A stretch of 64,000 bases of DNA from Nyssa sinensis (taxonomy: Eukaryota; Streptophyta; Magnoliopsida; Cornales; Nyssaceae). A program made the translations under genes and the position numbers. The stretch is from assembly GCA_008638375.1 (NCBI GenBank), contig CM018043.1, positions 44,081,917-44,145,916 on the forward strand. Reading direction: 5' to 3'. The number at the start of each line of letters is the position of its first letter. Position 1 is the first letter of the stretch. The notes beneath the pieces are model-generated. The model was not told the DNA's origin, ran no database searches, and was given only the letters and a program-made list of their open reading frames with translations. Shown piece after piece: positions 11,297 to 22,432 of this stretch.

Positions 11297-12990
11297 CATG
11301 GCCCTCAATCTCTGACCAAGACAGAACGTTCGAAATCCTCAAAATGCTCAACGTCGGTCGCCCGCCACACGAGCAAGAGGGCCGACGGTTAATCCCATAC
11401 GACAAGAGATTGAGTCAATCAAACGACACAACGAACTAGTGCAAGAATAGCTACTTGCCATATCTAGAACTCTGGCAACGCTTACGCAAAATCATGGGAC
11501 GAGTCCTCCAAATCCGCCGGTCAATGTTATTGAGAGAACACAACCCTCTATTATCACTGAGAATGAAGAGCCCCATGAGGAGGCTCCAAATAATCGACCT
11601 GGGCACCCCTAGGGTGTTGCTCGCATAGGCAGAGATCCACAGCCATCAGCAGCCCTAGGCTGGGGGACACCAGCCTTTGTCCCTGACGTCCATTACCGAA
11701 GCACTACTAGAGCCCCAACTCCAAGAGCTTCGGGAGCACATCCGGCACTACAAGAGCCTTAGCCCCATGCGGCACCAATCCCCCAAGCTCGGATCCTTCG
11801 GAACCCTCCTTCGTCCGTAGGACATGCTCAGCCTAACTATCCTGAAACCGAGGCTGTAAGGTAAGGTTCACAAGAAGTTCGGCTTAGAGACCCACAGAGG
11901 GTCAAAGAAGTCGCAGAATCTATGGACCGAATGGTAGCTGTGAGAGGTGTCCAGAACCCTCCAGAGCAGGATGAGTTGGCCAGGCTGCTCGAAAGACTGG
12001 CCACCCCATTTACTCCTGCCATCATGTCAGAAGAAATACCGAGAAAGTTCGTTGTGCCAAAATTCACCCTATATGATGGGACTGGAGACCCAAGAGATCA
12101 TCTATCGCACTACCAGCATACAATGGCCCTTCACGGGGCCTCTGATGCCTTTATGTGCCGAACTTTCATTACTAGCTTAAAAGGTACCACCCTAAAATGG
12201 TTCCATCACCTCCCACCGAACTCAGTTACCGGTTTCTATGAGCTCGGTAGGCAATTCCTGGACAGGTTCATGACAAGCAAGAGGCTCAGAAGGGGACCAG
12301 AGTTCTTGCTAAATGTCAAACAGACTAAGGAAGAATCCCTTAGAGCTTACATTGCACGCTTTAATGCCAAACTCACGGAGATTACCGACTGCAGCACAGG
12401 TTTTCTCGTAGCTACCTTAACTTCTGGTCTTGCTCACGGTGGCTTTAAAGATTCCTTGACAAAGATCCCTCCTACCGACATGGCGGCATTAATGGACCGA
12501 GCTAGGAAGAATATCAACTTGGAGGAAGCTAACCGCACGTCCCAAAAGGGCAAGGAACAAACCCAGAGGGACAATTCGAAAAGGGAAGATCATAAGAAGG
12601 ACGACCACAAAAGGGACCCTAGCAAGAAAAGGGCCAGGAGTCCAGAAAAGAGAACAGCACCCAGGGTTATTTATAATTCCGAACCAAGGGAGTTTACTAA
12701 CTTCACCCCTCTGAACACTACACTGGCTCAAGTACTTCAGCAGATCCGAGATCGGAAGAACCTAAGATAGCCAGAACCAATTAAAAGAGATCCTAGCCTT
12801 CGGGACCAAGGTAAATATTGCAATTTTCATAAAGATCATGGGCATACGACTAACTCATGTAGGTCCCTTAGATATAAGGTTGAGCAGCTCATAAAGAAAG
12901 GATGCCTTCAGGAGTTCATTAAACAGGACGGGAGGCAAAACCCCCACGAAGACAAGCCTCAATAAAGGACGGACCAGAAGCCCGAGCAGA
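11297..12990 (+). pseudogene. Tat gag (capsid and zinc knuckle)
   Basis: The likely start is the ATG at 11297, since gag-like text (NVRNPQNAQ, then IESIKRHNELVQE) follows in the same frame despite a stop only five codons on. The core Retrotrans_gag domain is open from 11922 to 12770: FTLYDGTGDPRDHLSHY near 12062-12112, LKGTTLKWF near 12178-12203, and ESLRAYIARFN near 12334-12366. A Lys/Arg/Asp/Glu-rich hinge follows (12540-12650). The nucleocapsid motif KYCNFHKDHGHTTNSC lies at about 12813-12860, after a stop at 12768-12770. Several stops break the N-terminus, so no intact gag can be made. Confidence 0.88.
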
Positions 12991-13189
12991 GACAAGAACA
13001 GAGGGAAGGACGGAATAAGCCTCAGAGGCAGAACAACCATGTCATTTACGTCCTCCATGCAGACTCCCCTGTTACAAGAATGTCAAACAGAGCCAAGAAG
13101 AGGCATGCTCGGGAGGCCAGGGCTGCCCCAGATGTATTGTAGATCACCAACGTTGAAAAAGGCTCAAACCAGAATCAGAGATTCAGTTC

Positions 13190-13620
13190 ACAGAACGGGA
13201 TCTAGCTGGGGTACACTGCCCTCATAGTGATGCCCTCGTCATCACTCTTAAGATTGCCAACTTCGAGATCAGAAGAGTTCTGGTTGATACCAGCAGTTCT
13301 GTTAATATACTGTTCTATGAGCCACTTAAACAGATGAAGATTGATCACAACAGGATCAAACCTACCACCGCCGTAATGGCAGCATTTGATGGTAATCTCA
13401 GTACCCCATTGGGAAGGATCGACCTGCCTACTACTGTAGGGGAAGGTGAAGGACAGAAAACCACCATCTCAGTATACATGGTGTTGAATATGAAATGTCC
13501 TTACAATGTCATAATTGGGAGACCATGGCTACACCAGATAGAGGCGGTTACCTCGACCTTGCACCAATGTTTGAAGTATGTCCACAATCAGAATGTTCAT
13601 TCTGTTAAAGGGTGCTAGCC
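13190..13620 (+). pseudogene. Tat aspartic protease with altered active site
   Basis: The retropepsin-like domain reads FEIRRVLVDTSSSVNILFY (13262-13318), then a flap region and YNVIIGRPWLHQI (13503-13541), the second hallmark. The catalytic Asp-Thr-Gly is here Asp-Thr-Ser (AGC at 13292-13294), which a single G-to-A change from GGC would give. The frame is open around the active site, but the links to gag and RT are broken. Confidence 0.85.
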
Positions 13621-13829
13621 GACTTCTCGCGAATGTCATGCCATCGCACTCAAGGAGAAGACTACCAAATAACAATTACAGTATGCTCGGGATTGTGCAG
13701 ATCCAATTCTCTCCCACACTCTCGAGGAGGAAAGTTGCCCTTCCAGAATTGAGGAACCCCTAAGTCCAAGAGGACGGGACAGCAGGGCCAAACCCATTGG
13801 GGAGCCCATCAAAGTATTAGTCAGCTCAG

Positions 13830-15220
13830 AGTCAAAGGGACGCTATTTGTACATTGGTCTAAACCTGACACATGCCGAGCAAGAGAAGATAATCAGGTTT
13901 TTGAAAGACAACCTCTCTATATTTGCGTGGGAGACCAAAGATATGGAGAGTATAGATCCAAACCTTATAACTCACAAACTAATGGTAGATCCAGACCACC
14001 CACCAGTGAGACAAAAAAGAAGGCTGCTAGCTCCAAAGTGACATCAGATCATAAACGAGGAGGTCCAGCGGTTGCTAGAAGCCAAGATGATAAGTGAAGT
14101 ATTCTACCCAGACTGACTGGCTAATACTGTTCTGGTCAAGAAGAAAAATGACAAGTGTAGGGTTTGCGTTGACTATACAGACCTCAATAAAGCTTGCCCC
14201 AAAGACAGCTTTCCACTACCAAGGATAGACCAGCTGGTTGACGCTACTATAGGGCACGAACTCATAAGTTTTATGGATGCCTATTCTGGGTATAACCAAA
14301 TCCAAATGTACCCTCCAAACCAGGAGAAAACAGCCTTCATAATCAAACGAGGTCTTTATTGTTACACAGTAATGCCATTCGGTTTGAAGAATACTGGGGC
14401 CACATACCAGTGGTTGGTCAACAAGATGTTCAACTCACTCCTCGGCAATACCATAGAGGTTTACATTGATGACATGCTGGTCAAAAGTTTACAGAAATGT
14501 AGTCACCTCCAGCACTTATCCCAGACCTTCGATATCCTAAAACAGCACAAGAAGAAGCTCAATCTCTCGAAATGTACCTTCGGGGTGACGAAGGGAAAAT
14601 TCCTCGGATACATTGTCTCTTAGAGAGGTATCGAGGCAGACCCCACTCAGATCCGAGCTCTGATTGGACTGGAGTCACCAAAAAAGACATTCAGGCACTG
14701 AATGGTAGAATTGCGACACTGAGCAGGTTTATCTCCAAGTCCACCGATCGTTGCTTACCCTTCTTCAGAGCTTTAAAGGGTAACAAAGCTTTACAATGAA
14801 CGGAAGAATGTGAGAAAACTTTTCAAGAACTGAAGGAATATCTTGCCTCTCTAGAGCTCCTGTCAAAACCAGTCCAAGGGGAAAAGTTACTCCTACACCT
14901 TGCAATCTCTGAGAACGCGGTCAGTTCCGCACTAGTCAGACAGGACAGGGGAGTACAGAGGCCCATATTCTATGTCAGTAGGGCACTGCTCGACACAGAA
15001 AAGAGATACCCAGAAGTTGAGAAGCTGGCCTTCGTTTTGCTAATATCAGCTCGAAAGTTCCGACCTTATTTCCAAGCTCATCCAATTGAAATCCCAACCG
15101 CCTATCCCCTGAGGTCAATATTGAGGAAGCTTGAGGTTTCAGGAAGATTAGTAAAGTGGTTTGTGGAGTTAGGAGAATTCGACATATCATATGTACCACG
15201 GAACTCCATCAAGGGACATT
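13830..15220 (+). pseudogene. Tat reverse transcriptase and RNase H
   Basis: RT begins near 13847 (YIGLNLTHAEQEKI, FAWETKDM) and shows LVKKKNDKCRVCVDYTDLNKACPKD (14137-14210), the first catalytic Asp in FMDAYSGYNQI (14268-14300), MPFGLKNTGATYQ (14373-14411), and the YIDDM box (14462-14476). The connection and first RNase H follow (about 14810-15190), with FYVSRALLDTEKRYPEVEKLAF at about 14970-15035. Stops occur near 14040, 14116, 14622 and 14798. Most look like Trp or Arg codons changed by one transition. A frame change near 15215 joins it to the second RNase H. Confidence 0.93.
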
Positions 15221-15221
15221 C

Positions 15222-15660
15222 GTTGCTGAGTTTACCCCAGCACTTCAGGACAAGGCACAGCTCTTTGAAACTTCAGGGGCATGGCTGCTCTATATTGATA
15301 GGTCATCAACCGATCAGGGTTCGGGAGTGGGCCTGGTATTGCAGTCCCCTAACGGGCTCTTATCAGAAAAAGTAGTTAGCATGGGATTCAGAGCTTCCAA
15401 CAATGAAGCAGAATACAAAGCCCTAATCCTAGGCATGAGTTTGGCTCTGGAATGCGAGGTTCAAAACCTTAAAGTCTTCTCAGATTCCCAGTTAGTGGTA
15501 AGCCAAGTCCTGGGAGAATTCTCCATCAAAGATAATAGGATGTTTCGGTATTCCGAACTAGTGAACTTCTTGAAACACTCCTTCTGGACGTTCTCTATCC
15601 AGAAAATAGAAAAAAGCCAGAACTGCAAGGCGGATGCTTTGGCAAACATGGCATCCCGCC
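15222..15660 (+). pseudogene. Second (archaeal-like) RNase H domain of the Tat element
   Basis: This extra RNase H (RVT_3 type) is the signature of the Tat branch. The acidic positions are in WLLYIDRSST (15283-15310), NNEAEYKALILG (15400-15436), FSDSQLVVSQ (15477-15506) and CKADALANMA (15624-15653). The usual Asp-Gly of the first motif is Asp-Arg here (AGG at 15300-15302), again explainable by one G-to-A change. The domain is open for its whole length, in the same frame as the integrase N-terminus. Confidence 0.92.
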
Positions 15661-15849
15661 TAAAGTTAAAAGGAAACTCCGTAGTGAAAATTTTCTACCA
15701 ACCAAAACCCAGCATAGAGGAAGCCCAAGTTGCCCAAATTACTGAACAACCCCAGAATTGGATAACCCCAATCATCCAGTACTTGGAATCAGGACTCCTC
15801 CTAGAAGACAAAAACAAAGTAAGGAAGATCCGGATCAGAGCGGCTCGGT

Positions 15850-16994
15850 ACCTGATCCTGAACAATAAGCTTTACAGAAGATCTTATTCTCAACCCCTGT
15901 TGAAATGCTTAGCTCTAGAAGAATCTCAATACGTCTTAGCTGAAATACACGAAGGAATTTGCGGGAACCATAATGGGGGCAGAACAATAGCTCACCAAGT
16001 TCTAACACAAGGCTATTACTGGCCCAGTATGCTGAAGCGGGCTAAGGAGTACGTCCAGAAGTGATACAAATGCCAAAGGTTTGCCCCATATCAACACCAA
16101 CCTCATCACGAGCTCATCCCAATTACCAGTCCCTGCCCCTTTGCTCAGTGGGGAATGGACATCGTGGGCCCATTACCTAAAGCCCAACCAAACAAAAAGT
16201 ATCTTTTGGTAGCCATTGACTACTTCTCTAAATAAGCTGAAGCTGAACCTCTGACACATATCACAGAGAAGGAAGTTAAAAACTTCACCTAGAAGAACAT
16301 TGTCTGCAGGTTCGGTATACCACGCGTAATCATTTCTGACAATGGAACGCAGTTCACTAGTAAAGTCTTCAAGAAATTTTGTGAAAACCTCAACATCAGA
16401 CAACACTTTGTCTTTCCAGACCATCCACAAGCAAATGGGCAAGCAGAGGTCACCAACCGAACGATCCTTGATGCATTAAAGAAAAGGTTGGAGCAGGCCA
16501 AAGGAAAATGGGTGGAGGAACTTCCTGGGGTTCTTTGGGCCTACAAAACAACTAGAAGAACTCCCACCTCTGAAACTCCCTTTTCACTTGCCTACGGTAC
16601 AGAAGCGGTAATCCCAGTGGAGGCCGGTATGCCAACTTTAAGGATTGAAGCCTTCGAACAAGAGTCCAATGATCAGCAGCTGGCAGAAAAATTAGACTTG
16701 CTCGAAGGAAAAAAGGATCAAGCTAGAATAAGGATGGAAGCTTACCAGCAGAGAATGGTCAACAATTCCAAAGTGGGGCTCAGGACGGTCAGCTTTCAAG
16801 TTGGAGACTTTGTCCTAAGAAGAGCTTTTCCAAACACCAAGGATCCCACTATGGGAAAGTTGTCACCCAACTGGGAAGGCCCCTACAGAGTAACAAAGGT
16901 TGTTAGGCCTACCACTTATTGGCTAGAGGACATGGTTGGGAAACCCATTCCTAAACCTTGGAATGTAGAACATTTACGGAAGTATTATCAATAA
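15850..16994 (+). pseudogene. Tat integrase
   Basis: The zinc finger has HEGICGNHNGGRT (15949-15988) and GYYWPSM (16013-16033), but the first Cys of its Cys-x2-Cys pair falls at a TGA stop (16062-16064). The catalytic core gives WGMDIVGPLPKA (16151-16185), FGIPRVIISDNGTQFTS (16312-16362) and HPQANGQAEVTNRT (16424-16464), so the three acidic residues remain. Stops at about 16233 and 16290 fall where Trp is normal. The C-terminal part (16488-16994) is open and ends VEHLRKYYQ with no chromodomain. Confidence 0.92.
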
Positions 16995-17027
16995 ATGTTT
17001 TTCTTTCTTTTTAATACCTCCATAAAA

Positions 17028-17290
17028 TGTTCATCTCTTAATGCACAGACCTTTAGAGTCTGGTCTATCTCTTAATGCATAGACCTTCAGGGTCTGGTCC
17101 ATCTCTTAATGCACAAACCTTCAGGGTCTGGTCTATCTCTTAATGCACAGACCTTTAGAGTCTGGTCCATCTCTTAATGCACAGACTTTCAGGGTCTGGT
17201 CCATCTCTTAATGCACATACCTTCAAAGTCTGGTCCATCTCTTAATGCATAGACCTTCAAAGTCTGGTCCATCTCTTAAAAGGTACAGAC
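17028..17290 (+). repeat. 34-bp tandem array after pol
   Basis: About 7.5 copies occur of a 34-bp unit read as TGGTCTATCTCTTAATGCAT followed by AGACCTTCAGGGTC. Copies differ at a few positions. The GACCTTCAGGGTC core is close to an inverted repeat, so each unit can form a small hairpin in RNA. Two degraded units recur near 22165-22250, which links the two sides of the nested LTR as one 3' region. Confidence 0.9.
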
Positions 17291-17346
17291 CTCATAACCT
17301 GTTCTAGCAAGTATTCAGACCTGACGATTCAGTCCGTTTGAAGGCA

Positions 17347-17893
17347 TGTAATGACCTGAAAATTTTTTTTTTGGGAATAAATTTTTATTTATTTATTTAT
17401 TTATATTGAGTTAATTATTTATTTGTTTAATTATTAATGAGATGTGTGTGAAATGGTGTGTTGTATATGTGTATATATATATATGTATGTGTGCATGTAT
17501 AATATGGTGTGTTGTGTATGGATATGTATATATGTGTGCATGAAATTATATGTATATATGCATATGTATGCATCAGGTTTTGTACAGCCGTGTGTGTGTG
17601 TATGGTGTGACATATATGTATATATGTATAACCCAAAACACAAGTAAAGCAATTAATGAAAAGTTGAAAGATAAAAGGGGAATTCAGAAAAATGAGGAAA
17701 GAGAAAAGGGAGATAGCAAGTGAGCAGGTAAGGGGAGTTGTGCATATGTGAGCTGTCATATGTGTATATGTGTGTATATGTATATATATATATATATACA
17801 TGTGAGTGTTACGTGGGGCAGTGTGAGGTCAGGACTGAAAGGAGTAGGGGAGCGTCCAAAGATCAGAGGCCATGAGTAGGACAGGTCTGAGGT

Positions 17894-17938
<45 letters not shown>

Positions 17939-20900
17939 TATACATGTGTATATTGGGTTTTAGGTCTTGAGAGAAATTCAGAAGAGGAGAGACTAAATGA
18001 GGGAGACCGTGCGCATTGGAGGAGGTCCAGATAGCTAAGCCAAGAAGAAGAAGAAGAGGACGGAGGTTGGGACTGCACAAGAGAAAAATCTGAAAGTGGG
18101 TAAGCATGTTCGGTTCTGTTTTTGATTTTTTAAATGCATAAATTGTGTAGTTAAATATAGGGGCTGGTAGAGTATCAAAAATAGAAAATAATGCAAAAGA
18201 AATCAACCAAAATGGTTGAGAAATGAGTGAGAAACTTCGAGTTGCAGGTCTAGGGTAAGCTTTGGATTCTTGACATTTTATGTGTGAAACTGTGCTTAAA
18301 CAACTCAAATGTAGTCTTACAAAATACCTAAGATGATTAGGGAGAAAACAGAGTTAAAACCGTTGGAAAACAGTCACAAAAATGGGGGAGAACCAGCTCA
18401 CCGGAAATCTGGCATGTGTGGCCGGAAAATCTAGGTGCGCAGGTCGAAAAATCGGTTGTTTTAGGGGCTGAAATATACTCTAATTTGTTGCCTAAAGTCT
18501 CAGATTTATTTTCGTATAAAATAATAAAATTTGGACGTAAAATATGGGAGAAATGAGGGGGGAAAGGTCGCAGTTTTTCGGCGACCGGCCGGAATTCCAG
18601 TTGGAGAAGGTGGCCAGATGATCGGGGAAGAAAAGGGGCGACTTGGGCCTGTTGCCTTGGGCCTATTTTGATCTTCAATTTGGGCTTAATTAATTTAATG
18701 AATTTGGGCCTGTTTTAATTGATGGGTATTGGGCCTCCCTTAAATTTAACTGTGGACCCATTCAGCAGATTGGACCACAATGGATTTGGGCCAACAGTTA
18801 AAGGGATTGAAAGAAATAAAAAGAATGGGAAAGAAAAGAAAAAGGGGAGGGGCTGGGGAGACTCGAACACAGGTGGGACGGATGGGGAAACACGTGTGAG
18901 CCAATTGGGACGGTTGCTAACCGTGCCCAATTTTGCACCGAAAATATATATGTTATATCTTAACAGTTTAATTTAATTAAGTTTATTTAATTAAATGAAA
19001 TACACCAAAATGGCCCGGAGTCTAAATACGACAAGTCATATATGTTTTCTTACTATCTTGGACCTACTAAGACCAACGATGAGGTCTATGACGTGATACG
19101 AGGTCCCAAAAATTAAAAAACCCGTGGAACTCTCTAAAATTACCAAAACGCCCATGAGTCAAAACACCGTCAAACGAGACCCGATTTAAATAAACAAGTA
19201 GTGAAATCTTATTATCTCGACCATTCTGGGCTCAACCGTAGAGTTCAATTTGTGAAAAGAAGTCTTAGGATGTAAGGACCCGTAAAAGTACAAAATGACC
19301 ATTTTGGCCCTTTTTAGCTTGAAAGTCCGAATTAGATTCCGCAAAGGCCTAAACTTATTTTCTTTGACGTTCCGGACCCAACAGTAGAGTTTAATTTGAC
19401 AAAATAGAAACTCATGAAATGAAGACATAAAACTTGATGAATAGCATAATTCAAGTAACAAATAAATTGAGTTACATATTATGATTTTAGGAACACTGAA
19501 GGGCAAAGGGAAGGTGGTCTGACTTTCTGCAGGCTGACCGTTAGTTCCGCTACACAGCGAGCACTACTTCTTAGGGTTGAGACCAGCCCGTCAAGTATGA
19601 TATATTGTGCTAAGTAAGAAATAGAATTAAGCTTAGGAATAACTGCCATGTTGACTTGATGATTCACATGTTTGTTTTATTGCTTATATGCTTATGTATT
19701 CCCTGTTACCTTTTTGAAAGTTGGTGATGAATGTGAATTATGACTATGTATATGTCGCATGTGTTAGCATAGTGTGTGGATTATGTTTCTTTTTAGAATT
19801 GTTGGATTATGAAATATGTGACTTGAAGCATGTGTTAAATGGACTATGCATGATATGTGACCTTGATGAAAGGATTTTCTGATTTGAATGTTATTGTGTA
19901 ATACATCATTTAAAGCATACTTCATGTGTGGATATGATGCTTTATTGAGATTGCATTATGGTATGGTGGAATCAAAGTATATTGGCATAGTATGATTCCT
20001 TAAACATGACATGACATGATATTGCATTTGGTACCCGAACCAGCGGGAGCGATCTGCGAAGGGACATGATATTGTATTTGGTACCCGAGCCAGCGGGAGC
20101 GATCCGCGAAGGGACATGATATTGTGTTTGGTACCCGAACCAATGGGAGCGATCTGTGAAGGGACATGACATTACATTGCACTACATTACATTACATGAG
20201 TTGACATGGACATGGCATAGATTTGACATGATTGTGGCGTAGAGTAGTGTGGGTATTTCATGGGCATTGTCACTACATTGCATGGATAATATGGCTGGCA
20301 TGTGGATTATTGCTATTACATGGCATGGACAATTTGGAAAGCATGTGGATTATTGTTACTACATTGCATGAATATTATGGATGGCATGTGGATTATTGCT
20401 ATTATGTGGCATGGACGATTTGGAAAGCGTGTGGATTATTGTTATTACATTGCATGGATGATTTAGAATGCATGTAGAGATAATTGCACACTTGCACATG
20501 CCACGCCTTAGATTATGTTAATGAGTTGGATGACATGTAGATTATTACTAGTATATTGTATGCATGATGTTGAATGCCATGTAGATATAACTGTACACTT
20601 GCACATGCCACGCCCTTAATTTTGTTTCTTGCATTAGCATTATATTGTATTAGCAGTTGAGCTGACCCATTCGTGGGACAAACATTTCAGATGACGCTCC
20701 CGGTACTTGAGACTTGAGGAAGTCTTGCAAAGTGGAGGAGATATGAACTTAGGAGGATATTTGGCCTGTTGGGGCATGTTTTGTGATGCACGGGCTTAAG
20801 CCCGAATGATGTATTATATGTGTATTGACAGAAGTGAATGTAAGTTAAGTGAATCCGTTAAATTTTCCTTTATTTTTTTATTATTTTATTTTCCTTTCGT

Positions 20901-20944
20901 CTCGTCAGTCGCGCCACGGGTTCGTTGGAATTCGGGGCATGAAA
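17347..20944 (+). repeat. 3.6-kb solo LTR (Tekay/Del-like) nested in the Tat element
   Basis: It begins TGTAATGACCTGAAAA and ends GGAATTCGGGGCATGAAA; the last bases would usually be TGACA. Identical 5-bp duplications AGGCA lie at 17342-17346 and 20945-20949, so this is one insertion reduced to a solo LTR. The start and end motifs and the great length suit the Tekay/Del chromoviruses. Inside are TG-rich microsatellites (17440-17620), a GA run (17896-17933), a low-GC spacer and GC-rich stretches. Reading frames here are low-complexity and not credible genes. Confidence 0.88.
20015..20470 (+). repeat. Tandem repeats inside the solo LTR (50 bp x3, then about 60 bp)
   Basis: Three 50-bp copies at 20015-20164 each contain TTTGGTACCCGA and GGGAGCGATC. 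A second array (about 20265-20470) has alternating units with GGCATGTGGATTATTG. Both are typical internal LTR repeats and have no coding value. Confidence 0.85.
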
Positions 20945-20949
20945 AGGCA

Positions 20950-22251
20950 TCAAGTTCCGATATCTACAACTACTTTCCAACTATTATTTACACAAGTTTC
21001 CTAGATTGACAGATCCTCAGAGCTGATTCTTAGATTACTTGGTTTATGTATTACTGAGCAACAGCACTACATTGCCTTAGCATCTGCAGTAGCTCGGTGT
21101 ACTTCAATTCAAATCACAAGTGTTATGTTTCTTTAGTCTACTCCCAGAACATACAAACAGAACTATTGGTGAAAAGTAATTATCAACAGTGCTCAGAAAG
21201 ATGTTTCAACTCCAAAAGAACACATCCAATCAAGAGGCACATCAGATTTCACGAAAAGAGATCCAACTTTATTAATAATCCATAAAGGTTACATCGATAC
21301 AAGAAGACTAGAAAAAGAAAAAACAAATACACAGAAGCTACGACAATTTCAGACAAGACATTGTTCTGCTTTGCAACAGCATAGCTATCCTCCTTGAACC
21401 TTTCTAGTACAGGGGAAAGGGTTCAGAGCTCCACACCACCATTACCATTGTCACCGGCTTCCATTTGAAAAGAAGGAACCCTGAACCCTAATCTGCATCG
21501 TACTCAAGCCATTTCATCATCAGTGTCACTAGTATCAATACCAACGGAGGATGAGGGCTCTGGGTCTCAGGAAACCACCATTCTCCACCTTCGTTTTCCT
21601 CAAATTCAGCACGACACCCAAGCCGGCTTGAGTAAGGGTCTCTGCCAAGACACAAGGGAGAGGAGGCATCCCACCTTCGTCTTCATCACCAATGCCCCAG
21701 GCCTCGGTTGAATCAAGGAGGATCCACCCCCAATCGGAGAAATCTCGGCCGGATGCTAAGATGGACAAGAAGATCTTCGCCTCCTCTAATCCTTCCTTGG
21801 AGACTGAACCAAAGGGAAGGATAAGTTTCGGCCACAGTTTAATCATTCCCAACTCGAACTAAAAATCATCAATCGTCTCTGAACGAACAGCATCTTCTAA
21901 GAACATTTGATCCCCTCTAACGGGAAGACAACTTGGAAGCAACAAGCAAAGGGATTAGGGCGCAACAGCATGCCCTCTCTCATATATATAGACCCTTGAA
22001 GTCGAAAAGCCATCCAACTGGACCGTCGCAACGGTAAAAGGATGGGTTGACCTCGAAAACCCAAAAGACAGCTGTATAAATAAATGACGCATAAAACCGT
22101 CCTTTCGAGATACCTAAAAGACGGGATGCGAGATTTTCCTAAACATACAGCCTTAGTCAAACAAGCAGAGTCTGGTCCATCTTAATACGAAGGCCCTCTA
22201 TCCAACATACAGACCTTTCAGTCTTGGCCATTCTATTGACCCCTGACAGAC
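20950..22251 (+). other. 3' non-coding region of the Tat element
   Basis: This continues the element after the nested LTR. It is GC-richer than the flanks. It contains an antisense ORF (21535-21906), a minus-strand TATA-like site (21981-21990), and two degraded copies of the 34-bp array unit at 22165-22250. No sense-strand ORF is convincing. Confidence 0.6.
21535..21906 (-). pseudogene. Antisense ORF in the Tat 3' region, one internal stop
   Basis: The best minus-strand reading starts at the ATG at 21906 (MFLEDAVRSETIDDF), meets one TAG (21861-21859, a possible CAG change), and continues from FELGMIKLWPKL to a stop at 21535; the whole is 124 codons including the stop. An open part can also start at ATG 21846. 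The text is acidic and Trp-containing (FSDWGWILLDSTEAWG) and not low-complexity. A TATA-like site lies about 80 bp upstream on the same strand. Tat-branch elements such as maize Grande are known to carry antisense ORFs here. I do not recognise the product, and the link is by position only. Confidence 0.5.
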
Positions 22252-22427
22252 CATGTGTATGACAAAAGACCATCAGTTTGGATGTATCTCAGTCCTTGTC
22301 TTGGTAACTTAGAGGCAGAAGTCTCAATCATCAAAGTGATAGCCACAAGACACCAAGTTACTACTACAAATCTTTGGTTCAGAACAAACTGTCCCAGATT
22401 TCTTGCGAGCCAAAAAGTGCGGCATCA
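22252..22427 (+). repeat. Rearranged 3' LTR remnant of the Tat element
   Basis: The last 30 bases (22398-22427) match the end of the 5' LTR with one difference, and CCATA follows. Upstream, to a TG near 22252, the text does not align convincingly with the 5' LTR, and the expected length of about 540 bp is not reached. The left end is therefore a guess. Confidence 0.5.
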
Positions 22428-22432
22428 CCATA

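Larger units (their letters stand above)
10677..22427 (+). mobile_element. Ty3/gypsy Tat-lineage retrotransposon, decayed, with nested LTR
   Basis: From left to right it has a 5' LTR (10677-11219), primer site, gag, protease, RT-RNase H, a second RNase H, integrase, a 34-bp repeat array, a nested solo LTR (17347-20944), a 3' region with an antisense ORF, and a 3' LTR remnant. The second RNase H between RNase H and integrase, the lack of a chromodomain, and the long 3' region place it in the Tat/Ogre branch. Without the nested LTR and its duplication it is about 8.15 kb. Every protein domain carries stops or shifts, so it cannot be autonomous now. Confidence 0.88.

Noticed and set aside
17028..17290. 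Regular repeats that might suggest a CRISPR array
   Set aside because: The units are directly joined, with no unique spacers, in a plant retrotransposon. This is a plain tandem repeat.
17427..18078. Several open frames in the TG- and GA-rich part of the solo LTR
   Set aside because: They encode only His/Ile/Tyr or Ser/Leu repeats from microsatellites and lie inside a solo LTR.
19972..20182. Repetitive minus-strand frames containing DRSHWFGYQ-like repeats
   Set aside because: They translate the 50-bp tandem repeats of the solo LTR. The periodic protein is a by-product, since 50 is not a multiple of 3 and all frames cycle.
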